A stretch of 51,198 bases of DNA, from positions 1,635 to 52,832 of the forward strand of contig NZ_VIYG01000019.1 in assembly GCF_009389585.1 (NCBI RefSeq), in the 5' to 3' direction. The translations under genes were made by a program, and so were the position numbers. Under the pieces are notes generated by a model. The model was not told where the DNA came from and searched no databases. It was given only the letters and a program-made list of their open reading frames with translations. The stretch comes from Oceanobacillus sp. CFH 90083. Its GTDB lineage: Bacteria > Bacillota > Bacilli > Bacillales > Amphibacillaceae. Positions within the stretch are counted from its first letter, which is position 1. Each line of letters opens with the position of its first letter. This document shows, piece after piece, positions 25,303 to 34,317 of this stretch.

Positions 25303-26430
25303 TTATTCAGCTAACATTTCTCTAACTTCCTCACGAAATACTTCCTCATTTACTAATTTATCCCTCAAAGCCTGCATCTGCATGGCTGCAACCTCCAACT
25401 CTGAAAGATTAAGATCATTCGTAAACAAAATCATCTCAAAACGATTTCCATTCTCATCCTCTGCATATACAGCCTGATTTAAAACAAAAGCAGTGCTTCC
25501 GCCTTTTTGCCCTGCACGTACAATCGATTCATCTTCAAGCTCTACGCTGAAAATAGCATCCAACTCCTGATAAAATGCTTCTGAATAACGTTCTTTTTTA
25601 TTCAGTATACGCATTATTTTATGATAATCTTCAGCAGCAGCGTGCGTCAGCCGGTCTGACCAGACCTTTTGAATCGACATATCAAGCAAGGCAGTGGCTG
25701 CTTCTTTTTCTGCTTCACTTAAGGCTTCTGTCTGCCATTCCTCAAAAAGATCGACAGCTATTTGCCGGTAAGCATCATCATCCAAATCCCGTAACGCATC
25801 CTCTAATTCATCGGCTTCTATATCCTTATCTTCCATCACTTTTTGAGGAATAACAATGCTTGCTGTTAACGGATAAACCGGCTCATGATTGTTCAAATCC
25901 AGTTCTTCTATCCGATTATTTATTTCTTCCAAGCCCAGTCTTTCTATTAAATAATCCGTATTTGCATTGGAACTGAATTGCATCATACCTTGTGCAATTT
26001 GTTCCAGAGAGACCTGCTCCCCGTCTTTCAATGTACTCTTCCAGGCTTCATGTGCTCCACCATCTGTATTCGGAAAATAATACTTATCCACTTCCTCCAT
26101 AGCTACCATTTCAGAGGGGTCGATGTCCCCTTCTTCCGCTTGACCGGCGAATTCAATTGCAATAATTATTTTAACAACACTGGCAAGCGGCATCGTTAAA
26201 TCGGTATTGATTTCTGCTATTGGCTCGTCATTCCAGGTGGCTAAAAAAGCAACCCGGTCTGAGTCCCGGTTTTCTTTTATAAATTCCATGAAAAGCCCCG
26301 TTGCCGGATCCAGATTTTCTTTATTTTCTTCTACTGCTGCCTCTTCCTGCTCTTCCTCATGCTCATCGGAACAAGCTCCCAACAGGAGAAGAAAACAGAC
26401 GAGCAAAAAGGCACAATACGATTTCTTCAC
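25303..26430 (-). CDS. Serine-hydrolase lipoprotein (class A beta-lactamase fold)
   Basis: A 375-residue exported lipoprotein with signal peptide and lipobox LLLLGAC and an acidic linker. The penicillin-recognising fold has SxxK as SVVK (PLASVVKIIIAIE), SxN as SSN (MMQFSSNANTDYL) and K-G-G (GQKGGSTAFV), so all three catalytic elements are present with KGG in place of KTG. It could be a D-Ala-D-Ala peptidase, esterase or weak beta-lactamase. GTG at 26430 is the start, with AGGG upstream; it follows the ABC permease by 19 bases. This puts it in an operon with a bacitracin-type transporter, linking it to cell-wall defence. Confidence 0.8.
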   Translation of the reverse strand: MKKSYCAFLLVCFLLLLGACSDEHEEEQEEAAVEENKENLDPATGLFMEFIKENRDSDRVAFLATWNDEPIAEINTDLTMPLASVVKIIIAIEFAGQAEEGDIDPSEMVAMEEVDKYYFPNTDGGAHEAWKSTLKDGEQVSLEQIAQGMMQFSSNANTDYLIERLGLEEINNRIEELDLNNHEPVYPLTASIVIPQKVMEDKDIEADELEDALRDLDDDAYRQIAVDLFEEWQTEALSEAEKEAATALLDMSIQKVWSDRLTHAAAEDYHKIMRILNKKERYSEAFYQELDAIFSVELEDESIVRAGQKGGSTAFVLNQAVYAEDENGNRFEMILFTNDLNLSELEVAAMQMQALRDKLVNEEVFREEVREMLAE

Positions 26431-26449
26431 AATACCCTGCCCTTTCAGG

Positions 26450-27322
26450 TTAATTTCCAGCAACATCTCTTTTTTTAAAGGTCAGCCATCCTACTGCCAT
26501 AAATACAACGTAATAAACGATAAGAACAGCAATAGAAAAGCCAAAGGACGTTCCTTCAATTAAAGGAGACCCTTCAAAAATACTTTGCAGATCAAGATGT
26601 GCGGTTAACAGATATTTTCCTACTTCATATTGGCTTACCAGCATTGTAATAACTGGTGCAGCAAGGAACACCACAATACTCGCAGCAATTGCCATAGCAC
26701 TTCCTTTGAATAAAATTGCAATCATAAAGGATAACGTTGCTAATAGAATTAATGGGACCAGGTAAAAGAGGATGTCTTTACCGATAGAGGCAAGGATAGA
26801 AACTTCTGTATAACCTGATCCCATATTATCAACAATGGTTGGGTTCCACGTATCGACGCCGAAAAAGATAAGTCCAATAATCATGGATAGAATAATAGTA
26901 TAAAGAATCAGCACCGCTGCAAAAAGGAAAACTGCAATATATTTGGATGTCAACACAGTTCCTCTTCCTGCCGGGCGAATCAGCAATAATTTAATCGTCC
27001 CCCACTTATATTCGTTTGAAATAATTTTAGCTGCCACAACAATAATCAAAATAGTAATAAAACTGATATTGGAGATATTATCTGATAGAAAAGCCCACAT
27101 ATCATAAGTGGGAATCTCCAATCCCAACGATTGATAAGCTTGTGCGAGTTCCCCTTGGAAGACCTCATCAAAGAGCATATTTTGATTAGCTACAAAGTTT
27201 GTAATCATCGCCCCGCCAATAAGGAGAATCGCCAGGATAATATACATTGCCCAAGTAGATTTATAATGATGCAGTTTGATAAATTCGTTTTTGATAAGCT
27301 GGCTTAGATTACTCAATGACAT
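26450..27322 (-). CDS. ABC transporter permease (BcrB-like)
   Basis: A 290-residue ABC-2-type permease with six hydrophobic helices. An opening LIKNEFIKLHHYKSTWAMYI and the segment SNEYKWGTIKLLLIRPAGR are typical of permeases paired with BcrA-like ATPases. The start is ATG at 27322, overlapping the ATPase gene by 14 bases; TTG at 27316 is an alternative with better GGAG spacing. Together with the ATPase it would export or sequester a peptide antibiotic or lipid. Confidence 0.85.
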   Translation of the reverse strand: MSLSNLSQLIKNEFIKLHHYKSTWAMYIILAILLIGGAMITNFVANQNMLFDEVFQGELAQAYQSLGLEIPTYDMWAFLSDNISNISFITILIIVVAAKIISNEYKWGTIKLLLIRPAGRGTVLTSKYIAVFLFAAVLILYTIILSMIIGLIFFGVDTWNPTIVDNMGSGYTEVSILASIGKDILFYLVPLILLATLSFMIAILFKGSAMAIAASIVVFLAAPVITMLVSQYEVGKYLLTAHLDLQSIFEGSPLIEGTSFGFSIAVLIVYYVVFMAVGWLTFKKRDVAGN

Positions 27323-28241
27323 TCTCTCCAATCAAATCGAAAAATTTGTCTTCTAATGTGCCTTTGGCAGCCTGGACCTCATAGACATTGATATTATGGT
27401 TTAATAATTCTTTGAGAATTACTGGTATTTGTTCACGCTTAACAGCAATTTTTAAGGTTGTTTCGTCAGCTATTTCTACAAATAAAGAACCATCCACACT
27501 ATCTAAACGTTCTTTTGCAGCTTGCGCATTGCTTACAGAGATAAGATACTCTGAAATATCGCTGTCCTCAAGCTTCCTGTTCTTTTCTACGTCCTCTACG
27601 GCAATTAAAGCCCCATTTTTAATAACTCCGATGCGATCACACATTAATTCAATCTCAGATAATAAGTGACTGGAAACAATCACACTGACCTTTTCCTGCT
27701 CTGCCAATGCGCGGATATATTGACGAATCTCCTTCATTCCGGATGGGTCCAGTCCATTCGTAGGTTCATCTAAAATAAGAATCGACGGTTTATGTAACAG
27801 AGCCTGTGCAATCCCCAGCCGCTGCCGCATTCCGAGAGAATATCCGCCGGCTCGATCATTGATTACTTTTTCCAACCCAACTAATCGGACCACTTCATCT
27901 ATCCGGTCTTTTGATGTGCCTGGAACCATCCGGGCAAAGTGTTCTAAATTTTTTCTTCCCGTTAAAAAAGGGTACATTTCCGGATTCTCAACAATCGCCC
28001 CGACCTCTCTGATGGCTTCACTATAATCTGTTTGAATGCTTTTGCCGACAATGCGGATATCCCCTTCTGTAATTTTCATCAAACCGACCATCATCCGGAT
28101 TGTTGTCGTTTTACCAGCACCATTTGGTCCGACAAAACCAAATACTTCCCCCTGCTTTATTTGAAAGCTGACATCTTTAATGATTTCTTTATTCCTGATG
28201 CGTTTGCTGACATTTTTTAATTCCATTGCAATCTCAGTCAT
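27309..28241 (-). CDS. ABC transporter ATP-binding protein (BcrA-like)
   Basis: A 310-residue ATPase with Walker A GPNGAGKTTT, signature YSLGMRQRLGIAQALL and Walker B with D-loop ILILDEPTNGLDPSG. The SLGMRQRLGIA form and the C-terminal domain (QAAKGTLEDKFFDLIGE) are characteristic of BcrA/bacitracin and lantibiotic-immunity ATPases. The start is ATG at 28241, with GGAGG 6 bases upstream. First gene of an operon with the permease and the serine hydrolase. The substrate is not known. Confidence 0.9.
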   Translation of the reverse strand: MTEIAMELKNVSKRIRNKEIIKDVSFQIKQGEVFGFVGPNGAGKTTTIRMMVGLMKITEGDIRIVGKSIQTDYSEAIREVGAIVENPEMYPFLTGRKNLEHFARMVPGTSKDRIDEVVRLVGLEKVINDRAGGYSLGMRQRLGIAQALLHKPSILILDEPTNGLDPSGMKEIRQYIRALAEQEKVSVIVSSHLLSEIELMCDRIGVIKNGALIAVEDVEKNRKLEDSDISEYLISVSNAQAAKERLDSVDGSLFVEIADETTLKIAVKREQIPVILKELLNHNINVYEVQAAKGTLEDKFFDLIGENVIE

Positions 28242-28486
28242 TATAGTCCTCCTCAACCAGGTTTTTACTTCTTTAAATAGTTATACGAAACATGAGCCTA
28301 AAGGTTTCAAACTCATCTAGATTATTTAGATATTCCCCCAATAATGAACTTACAGGGAAAAACAAATAATTGTACATAGTAAATATATGTACAAGCAGTC
28401 TTTCAAAAATGTGTTTCCTACTATTAAGTTTGTCTATTCTCTTTTTTTATACTTGCGTATATTGATTGAGAAAGGAGGGAAAAGCT

Positions 28487-28744
28487 ATGTGTGTCTTTCA
28501 TTCAGATAGAAAAAAGCACGAAGATCACTGTCGCTGTGAATGCCACCGACGTAGAGAACACCACCATCACTGTGATTTTTGTGATTGTCATCGACACAGG
28601 GAGCACGACCATCACAAAAGATGTCATCACAAAAGACATCACCACGAATGTCACCGGGAAAAACATCATCATTGTGAGGAACGACGGAGACATTCCGATC
28701 GATGTAAAAAGAAATTCTGTCACTGCTGTAACAGATTTTATTAA
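28487..28744 (+). CDS. His/Cys-rich small protein (85 residues)
   Basis: About 24 His and 14 Cys in 85 residues, many in HHHH, CxC and CHCC groups, interspersed with Arg, Lys, Glu and Asp. No hydrophobic core is present, so it probably binds metal ions or forms a cross-linked spore or surface component. AAAGGAGG lies 8 bases before ATG 28487. Only about 35 % of third codon positions are G or C, as expected for this genome, whereas the overlapping +1 frame has GC-rich third positions. It is monocistronic with its own terminator. The family is unknown. Confidence 0.65.
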   Translation: MCVFHSDRKKHEDHCRCECHRRREHHHHCDFCDCHRHREHDHHKRCHHKRHHHECHREKHHHCEERRRHSDRCKKKFCHCCNRFY

Positions 28745-28769
28745 TTAAGAAAGCAGCTATATAACACTA

Positions 28770-28817
28770 CCCCAGCTATTCGATTCAGACTCTGACTAGC
28801 TGGGGCAGATTTTTTTC
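28770..28817 (+). terminator. Terminator of the His/Cys-rich gene
   Basis: CCCCAGCTA (28770-28778) pairs with TAGCTGGGG (28797-28805), followed by CAGATTTTTTT. Confidence 0.85.
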
Positions 28818-28873
28818 CGCTAATCATGTAAAAAGCATACATACAATTCTACTTCTAAAAAAGAAAAACAATA

Positions 28874-29380
28874 CTACTTGAACTTTGTATTTTCCAATAC
28901 AATAACCCGTGAGGACATAGCATGACCCGCTTTTTTTGTGCTTTCGACCAGCCGGATGATTTTTTCACAGCATTGTTTTGCACCCATAATCAGTAGAGGC
29001 TCGCCCAAAGCATTGATATTCAGCCCTCTTGATAAAAAGCCTCCTATAGACATTACAAAAGGAACAGTAGGAGAAGTGTTGGAAATAATAATCTTCTCAT
29101 CTGTCTGACCCCTGTCCTGTAATATAGCTGCCAACTCCTGCATAGCGGGTACAACATATTTATTATTTCTGCGTCCTATAGTATAAACAGCGTGACCATC
29201 CTCATCAACTCCATGAAAAATCAGCTTACCGAGGTCATGCTTAGTCAATTTATTAAAATATCTGACATGCATTATTTCTTCCTTTGTCAGCATTCGATTC
29301 ACAGGTAACTTCTTTAAATGATACGCTGCTGCAAGTGAAGTCGTGTGTGTGCCGCCATAATCGTTATAAATAAAAATCAA
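28874..29380 (-). CDS. DUF3189 family protein
   Basis: A 168-residue protein with the family opening LIFIYNDYGGTHTTSLAAAYHLKKLP and a distal GGFLSRGLNINALGEPLLIMGAKQCCEKIIRLVE. The start is taken as TTG at 29380 because AAAGGAG lies 9 bases upstream and the domain begins exactly there; an in-frame ATG at 29434 has no ribosome site. The role is unknown; the domain is found in spore-forming Bacilli. Confidence 0.75.
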   Translation of the reverse strand: MIFIYNDYGGTHTTSLAAAYHLKKLPVNRMLTKEEIMHVRYFNKLTKHDLGKLIFHGVDEDGHAVYTIGRRNNKYVVPAMQELAAILQDRGQTDEKIIISNTSPTVPFVMSIGGFLSRGLNINALGEPLLIMGAKQCCEKIIRLVESTKKAGHAMSSRVIVLENTKFK

Positions 29381-29501
29381 TGTCCTTATCTCCTTTCCGA
29401 AAAGCACTGTTTCTGGAATCTGCTCATCAAGCATCTATTTCGTAATAACTTTATTATTATCCAAAATGAAAAAGCAATACATTTTAAGGGCGCACGAAAA
29501 A

Positions 29502-29538
29502 GAGGGTGAATCCCATGCAGATACATCGGTTCACCCTC
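29502..29538 (-). terminator. Terminator of the VOC gene
   Basis: GAGGGTGAA (29502-29510) pairs with TTCACCCTC (29530-29538), flanked on both sides by A/T runs. It lies 20 bases beyond the VOC stop codon. Confidence 0.8.
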
Positions 29539-29557
29539 AAAAACGGTATTCAATTGC

Positions 29558-29968
29558 TCAGGACTTTGTATAATTCAAATCCCAAATAACGCCAAACTTA
29601 TCCTTTACTTTCGCATATTTGGCTCCCCAAAAGGTATCCTGAAGTTTCATTAAGATATCACTTTCCTGCTCTAAGGCATGATATATCTTCTGAATACTTT
29701 CTTCACTTTCCAATTCAAGCACCAATGAAATATGATTCCCTGCTTCAACAGGCTGACTTGGAAAAGTGTCTGAAACCATAAAGAATAATGCATCTTTTTT
29801 AAATTGCGCATGGATAATTCTGTTTTCTGCTGCAGGAGGAGTCGGATAATCTGCTTCCCCAAAGGTTTGCATGGATACAATTTCTCCATCAAAAACCTGC
29901 TTATAATAATTTAATGCTTCTTGTGCATTCCCGTTAAATGTAAGATAGGGTGTTGCTTGATTTTTCAT
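29558..29968 (-). CDS. VOC family protein (PhnB-like)
   Basis: A 136-residue vicinal-oxygen-chelate-fold protein of the PhnB/YjdN-like glyoxalase group. It has TPYLTFNGNAQEALNYYKQVFDGEI, the IIHAQFKKDALFFMVSD strand and the final FWGAKYAKVKDKFGVIWDLNY. The start is ATG at 29968 with GAGGAG 8 bases upstream. Function is unassigned; members may be metalloenzymes or binding proteins. Confidence 0.88.
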   Translation of the reverse strand: MKNQATPYLTFNGNAQEALNYYKQVFDGEIVSMQTFGEADYPTPPAAENRIIHAQFKKDALFFMVSDTFPSQPVEAGNHISLVLELESEESIQKIYHALEQESDILMKLQDTFWGAKYAKVKDKFGVIWDLNYTKS

Positions 29969-30063
29969 ACAAAACACTCCTCTAATTCGACAGATTTTTG
30001 AATACATACCAGTATTCAAATTTGTTCGAGCAACTTCTTTCATTGCATCATTCGATGCTGCAT

Positions 30064-31227
30064 TTAATACAATCGATTACTGAAAAAATTCTCTGTATAA
30101 AACGGCTGGTCACTTTCATTGAAATCAACCCCTACCCCCAGATGGGTAAAGTCTTCATGCAGGATGTTCTCCCGGTGCCCGAGCGAATTCAATAAACCCT
30201 GATGCGCAAAAATACTGCTGAACTGCCCATATGCGAGATTCTCTCCTGCACTGGTAAAAGCAATATCATCTGCTTCCATTCGTTCAAAAGGAGACTGATT
30301 TTGCAGATTCGTATGACTGAAGAACTGATTAACGGCCATATCCGTACTATGCTTTCTCGCTGTTTCCCTTACCGCTTCATCCCATTCTAAAATAGATAGC
30401 TCCTGCTTGACACGGGTCGCATTGGTTAGGTCAAATAACTGATATTCCAAACCTTCCTTCAATGCCTCGCTGCCGGGAGTATAAAGCGTACTTTTTGCCG
30501 ATTCCAGGTCTTCATCTATTAACTGAACAGCCGTTACTTCATCTGCTTCATGCAGATCATAAAACATCGTTACATAAGTGCCGTCCATATGATAAACATC
30601 ATATTCTCCTTCACTTTCAATTTTATAATTAAACCAGCCGTTACGAATCATTTCTTCCGGCTCCCCTAATGTCTCATTTACAAACGTTTTGGGATCACCC
30701 AGAGCAATATCATGCTGAGAGGATAGTAAATCCTGATTAGTAAAGAGTCCGCGGACCATCTCCTGTTCATCATAGGCAACCATCATAAAGTTTTGATAAT
30801 TTTCATGATAGGTGAACCATTCAACCCCATACTCATTTTCACTTTGCCGTTCAGCTTCCCCATACACCTCTTCAACCTGATTTCTTGTGTCTCCAATTTC
30901 TACATTGCCGATGGAAAAAGATTGCTCCTCGGGAGTGGTGAGTTCAGGTGTTTCCACTTGTTCATATTCTCTTTCTGTTTCTGAACCTGTCATAGAATTA
31001 AAAAAAGAAGTTGTCTGGTCTGATACTTGCCGGAAGTAAAAATCATTATCTATCACATCATTAATAAAATCGCCTGCTGAGGAAAATGTATCACTTACAG
31101 CATCAGGAATTATATCACGGACTGGCTCTTCCCATAATGGTTTTGTCCAAATGGCTAACAGTATAATTAACAGCAAAAATAATAATCGCTTGAAAATAGC
31201 TATCCCAACCTTTTTAAGCTCTGTCAT
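30064..31227 (-). CDS. CAP-domain protein with CAP-associated N-domain (YlbC-like)
   Basis: A 387-residue protein with one N-terminal membrane anchor (residues 10-27), a linker, and a CAP-associated domain (about 105-235, NVEIGDTRNQVEEVYGEAER). The C-terminal CAP/SCP domain (about 258-385) contains LFDLTNATRVKQELSILEWDEAVRETARKHSTDM, FFSHTN and ENLAYG. The same order occurs in B. subtilis YlbC. It is probably exported or membrane-attached, of unknown function. The ribosome site before ATG 31227 is weak. Confidence 0.85.
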   Translation of the reverse strand: MTELKKVGIAIFKRLLFLLLIILLAIWTKPLWEEPVRDIIPDAVSDTFSSAGDFINDVIDNDFYFRQVSDQTTSFFNSMTGSETEREYEQVETPELTTPEEQSFSIGNVEIGDTRNQVEEVYGEAERQSENEYGVEWFTYHENYQNFMMVAYDEQEMVRGLFTNQDLLSSQHDIALGDPKTFVNETLGEPEEMIRNGWFNYKIESEGEYDVYHMDGTYVTMFYDLHEADEVTAVQLIDEDLESAKSTLYTPGSEALKEGLEYQLFDLTNATRVKQELSILEWDEAVRETARKHSTDMAVNQFFSHTNLQNQSPFERMEADDIAFTSAGENLAYGQFSSIFAHQGLLNSLGHRENILHEDFTHLGVGVDFNESDQPFYTENFFSNRLY

Positions 31228-31387
31228 GCGGCATCAGAATTACAGATGATATTCTATTATTTACGAAAACCACTCTTGTTAATCCTTTTTAAATGCTAAA
31301 AATCCGCTATTTATATAAATTATACTATCTCCAAATTGGTTTCAACAAATCTAAGCATTTTTTCTTCAGGTCTGACAGTTAAAACAA

Positions 31388-31426
31388 AAAAATCTGCTTC
31401 TCTCATAAATGCAGAAGCAGATTTTT
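31388..31426 (-). terminator. Terminator of the DUF819 gene
   Basis: AAAAATCTGCTTCT (31388-31401) pairs perfectly with AGAAGCAGATTTTT (31413-31426), followed by a T run on the minus strand. It begins 7 bases after the stop codon. Confidence 0.88.
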
Positions 31427-31433
31427 ACTATGC

Positions 31434-32660
31434 TTACATCATCGATCCAAACCAGACAGCAAGAAAGGTTCCAATATAGTTTCCAATAATATAGCCCAGC
31501 GTCCCGACGATTAGTATTGGACCAACCAATTGTCTCCATCCTTTTGCAATTGCAAATGCCGCAGCTGTCGTCGGCCCGCCGATATTCGCATTACTTGCCA
31601 GGAGAATTTCTTCTAAGCTCATCCGGAACAGCTTTCCAAATAAAAGCGATAGAATTAAATTAATTGCAACAATAATAAATGCAAAAACAAGCAATAATGG
31701 TGCAGTATGAATGATTAGTGGAATGGAAGCAGGTATCCCGATAACGACAAAAAATATGTGAATCAGATAAGTACCTATCTCCTGACTGCCGTTTAATTCA
31801 GAAAAGTAATTTGGAAAAATACTCAAAACAGCAAAAGTAAGCGTTGTTAATACAAGATAATGATCACCAATTATTCCGCTTAATAAGTTATTAAAAAAGG
31901 ACGCATTCTCTCCGCTTGGAATAATCTCTGCAAAAAACTGCGCAATTTTCAGGGAAACAATAACTAAAAGAAAGGCTGTCCCAATAGAAAGTGCCATATC
32001 CCTTAAGGAAACTTCTTTTCGCTTCCAAAAGCTTTCCGCCAATGTTTTGTCATCATCAGCTGCCTGATTTTGTTCTACACCCTCTATATGCGGCGTCGGA
32101 TAGCGTTTACGGATAAAATTAACGGCAGGTATCATCATCAAAATAATAAACAATAGTGCCATCATTAAATTATCGGCTACAACTGCTGCAGAAACAATCT
32201 CTCCAGGTGTTTCGAATTTAGCTGCCATCGCCGCAAAATTCACGCCTCCCCCAATATATGTAGCACTGAAAATACCGCTCAATTGATCTAATAGAGGTAT
32301 GTGATTCCGTAACGTAAAGAATGCGACAATTGTTCCGGCAACTGTACCAACGGAGCTCAGCAGGAAAATAAGTAATAATCTGCTGCTCTCCTTCCAGATT
32401 TTTTTAATATTAACATGAAATAGCAGAAGCGGTATTGCCAGTGGAACAATAATAGACCAGACAGCATCATATACCGGCGATTCCAGTGGAATAACTCCTG
32501 TATTGGATAAAATCATCGCACCGACTAATGCGATAATTGCTCCAGTAACCTTGGAAGCCCAGCTATAGCGTTGTTCTAAAAAAATACTGACAGACGCCCA
32601 AATGATAATAATCCCCCACAGTGTAATCGTATCATCTGCTTGAATTAGTGTTTCTTTCAT
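31434..32660 (-). CDS. DUF819 family membrane protein (YjcL-like)
   Basis: A 408-residue protein with about 11 hydrophobic helices. The sequences GIFSATYIGGGVNFAAMAAKF and LLASNANIGGPTTAAAFAIAKGWRQLVGPILIVGTLGYIIGNYIG are the paired helical hairpins of the DUF819/YjcL family, probably transporters. The start is taken as ATG at 32660; GTG at 32666 is possible. It is a single gene with its own terminator. Confidence 0.85.
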   Translation of the reverse strand: MKETLIQADDTITLWGIIIIWASVSIFLEQRYSWASKVTGAIIALVGAMILSNTGVIPLESPVYDAVWSIIVPLAIPLLLFHVNIKKIWKESSRLLLIFLLSSVGTVAGTIVAFFTLRNHIPLLDQLSGIFSATYIGGGVNFAAMAAKFETPGEIVSAAVVADNLMMALLFIILMMIPAVNFIRKRYPTPHIEGVEQNQAADDDKTLAESFWKRKEVSLRDMALSIGTAFLLVIVSLKIAQFFAEIIPSGENASFFNNLLSGIIGDHYLVLTTLTFAVLSIFPNYFSELNGSQEIGTYLIHIFFVVIGIPASIPLIIHTAPLLLVFAFIIVAINLILSLLFGKLFRMSLEEILLASNANIGGPTTAAAFAIAKGWRQLVGPILIVGTLGYIIGNYIGTFLAVWFGSMM

Positions 32661-32806
32661 CAGCACCCATTCCTTTCTCTTTTTTTAGTATGGCGTATGG
32701 CAAGTTTTCTAATATCCTATTTTATCATTTAATTTTGATAAATTGATAGGTATTGTGATGTGTTTTTGAGATACAGTAGTACGGCATCCGAAAAATCCTC
32801 ATCAAA

Positions 32807-32838
32807 AAAACCTCCCTAAATACTTTTAGAGAGGTTTT
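32807..32838 (-). terminator. Terminator of dapA
   Basis: The minus strand forms a 14-bp stem (AAAACCTCTCTAAA with TTTAGGGAGGTTTT) containing one G-U pair and runs into TTTTTTG. On the plus strand the same position is a mismatch. Confidence 0.85.
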
Positions 32839-32847
32839 CAGCCTAAA

Positions 32848-33729
32848 TTATTTTACTTGTTCTAATACATTTAATTTCTGGTTTAGAGATTGCAATTGCT
32901 CATCATTTAATGGAAGTAACGGCAAGCGGACACCGCCGACATTTACGCCATTTCGGTTTAAAGCCGCTTTTACAGGAGCGGGACTCGGTGCTGCGAACAT
33001 TTCCTGCATAACCGGTAAAATACGCTGATGGATAGCAGCCGCTTTTTTCACAGCTCCCTGTTCAAATGCAGCAATCATCTCCTGCATCTCATTGCCAATA
33101 ACATGAGCAGAAACAGATACGATGCCCGCTGCTCCAACAGCAAGAGATGGCAGGGTCAAGGCATCTTCCCCGCTGTATACAGAGAAGCTGTCATCTGTTT
33201 GTGCAACCATCTCTGTTACCTTGTCCATATCTCCACTTGCATCTTTAATTGCGACAATATTATCAACAGCTGACAAGCGGATCACTGTTTCAGCCGCTAA
33301 ATCAACGGAAGTTCTGCCAGGTACGTTATAGAGCATCACCGGCAGCTGAACTGCGTTTGCGATTGTTTTAAAATGCTCATACAAACCGTCCTGAGAAGGT
33401 TTATTATAATAAGGTGTTACAAGCATCACAGCATCAACACCTGTTTTTTCAGCAGCTTGCGACAGCTCAACCGATCCTTTCGTCTGATTAGAGCCTGTGC
33501 CCGCTATAACAGAAGCTCTTCCATTGACTTTCTGTACTGTATGAGAAAATAGTGCCAGCTTTTCTTCATTGGATATAGTTGGTGATTCTCCTGTTGTTCC
33601 TGCTACCACCAGTCCATCTGAACCATTTTCAATTAAGTGTTCAATCAAATGATCTAATGCCTCATAATCAATTTCCTGCTGCTCGTTAAATGGCGTTACC
33701 ATCGCCGTAACCACTTTTCCAAAATTCAT
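32848..33729 (-). CDS. dapA: 4-Hydroxy-tetrahydrodipicolinate synthase
   Basis: A 293-residue class I aldolase that condenses pyruvate with aspartate semialdehyde, the first step towards lysine and dipicolinate. Family landmarks are GTTGESPTISNEEKLAL, the Tyr of MLYNVPGRT and the Schiff-base Lys of VAIKDASGD. The start is ATG at 33729, with AGGG 9 bases upstream. The gene follows a lysine riboswitch, so lysine represses it. Monocistronic, with a terminator 10 bases downstream. Confidence 0.95.
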   Translation of the reverse strand: MNFGKVVTAMVTPFNEQQEIDYEALDHLIEHLIENGSDGLVVAGTTGESPTISNEEKLALFSHTVQKVNGRASVIAGTGSNQTKGSVELSQAAEKTGVDAVMLVTPYYNKPSQDGLYEHFKTIANAVQLPVMLYNVPGRTSVDLAAETVIRLSAVDNIVAIKDASGDMDKVTEMVAQTDDSFSVYSGEDALTLPSLAVGAAGIVSVSAHVIGNEMQEMIAAFEQGAVKKAAAIHQRILPVMQEMFAAPSPAPVKAALNRNGVNVGGVRLPLLPLNDEQLQSLNQKLNVLEQVK

Positions 33730-33838
33730 AACAACACACCCTTTGTATAATATCAACATTCCTTGATGAAGAATAGACGATAGCACCTAAAGTAAAGTTC
33801 CTCAAACCATAGAGGGTGGAAAATAATAAAGATAAGCA

Positions 33839-33867
33839 GAAACAGTATTTTTTATCCCTGCTGTTTC
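33839..33867 (-). terminator. Candidate expression platform of the lysine riboswitch
   Basis: GAAACAG (33839-33845) pairs with CTGTTTC (33861-33867), followed on the minus strand by TTATCTTTATTATTTT. It lies between the aptamer and dapA and could be the regulated terminator; the stem is short. Confidence 0.45.
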
Positions 33868-33964
33868 CGGGTTCATTTTCTCTTATCATTATTCATTCCT
33901 TCCATGATTTCCACATAATAAAAAGCACCAACGGAGACCGCTGCTGCATAAACATACTTAATGT

Positions 33965-34150
33965 CCTCTCAGCTGATAGCCCTCCACATAGTTCCCTATA
34001 TGACAGCACTGAATTTATTTAATCCCAGTACCAGTATAATAAGAATGAGGCTTATTATACTTCGGCAAATTCCCCTTTCTATATGCTTCATCGTCAGCCT
34101 GTTCTGTCTCTGCATATTTACTGATGGTCTTTGCACCTCTATCGTTCACC
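33965..34150 (-). promoter_or_regulatory. Lysine riboswitch (L box) of dapA
   Basis: Conserved words of the lysine aptamer appear in order on the minus strand: GATAGAGGTGC near 34144, AAAGGGGAATTTGCCGAAG near 34078-34060, GGTACTGGG, TGCTGTCATA and the closing GAGGGCTATC near 33980. The first and last words pair to close the multi-helix junction. I therefore expect lysine binding to shut off dapA. Between 34155 and 34317 I see only AT-rich leader and the promoter area. Confidence 0.9.
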
Positions 34151-34317
34151 TATGAATAATGAATTTGTCTGTATTATAGCAGGAATAATAGAGAAAAACA
34201 AATGAAAAATAGAGATTTTTAATAATGGCGAAAGAAAGCCCATGCCAAAGCCATCATACATTTCTTTATTGCTAAACTATGCAAAATAACAAAATAGGTG
34301 ATTCCCCTGCTCCTGTA

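Noticed and set aside
28491..28748. Overlapping +1-frame protein rich in Thr, Val and Ile
   Set aside because: Its third codon positions are GC-rich against the genome trend, and the GTG start is 12 bases from the ribosome site; the His/Cys frame fits both criteria better. Its Thr/Val/Ile composition follows from shifted His and Cys codons.
33686..33889. 67-residue minus-strand frame before dapA
   Set aside because: It runs through the riboswitch expression platform and into dapA in another frame; no ribosome site at its start.
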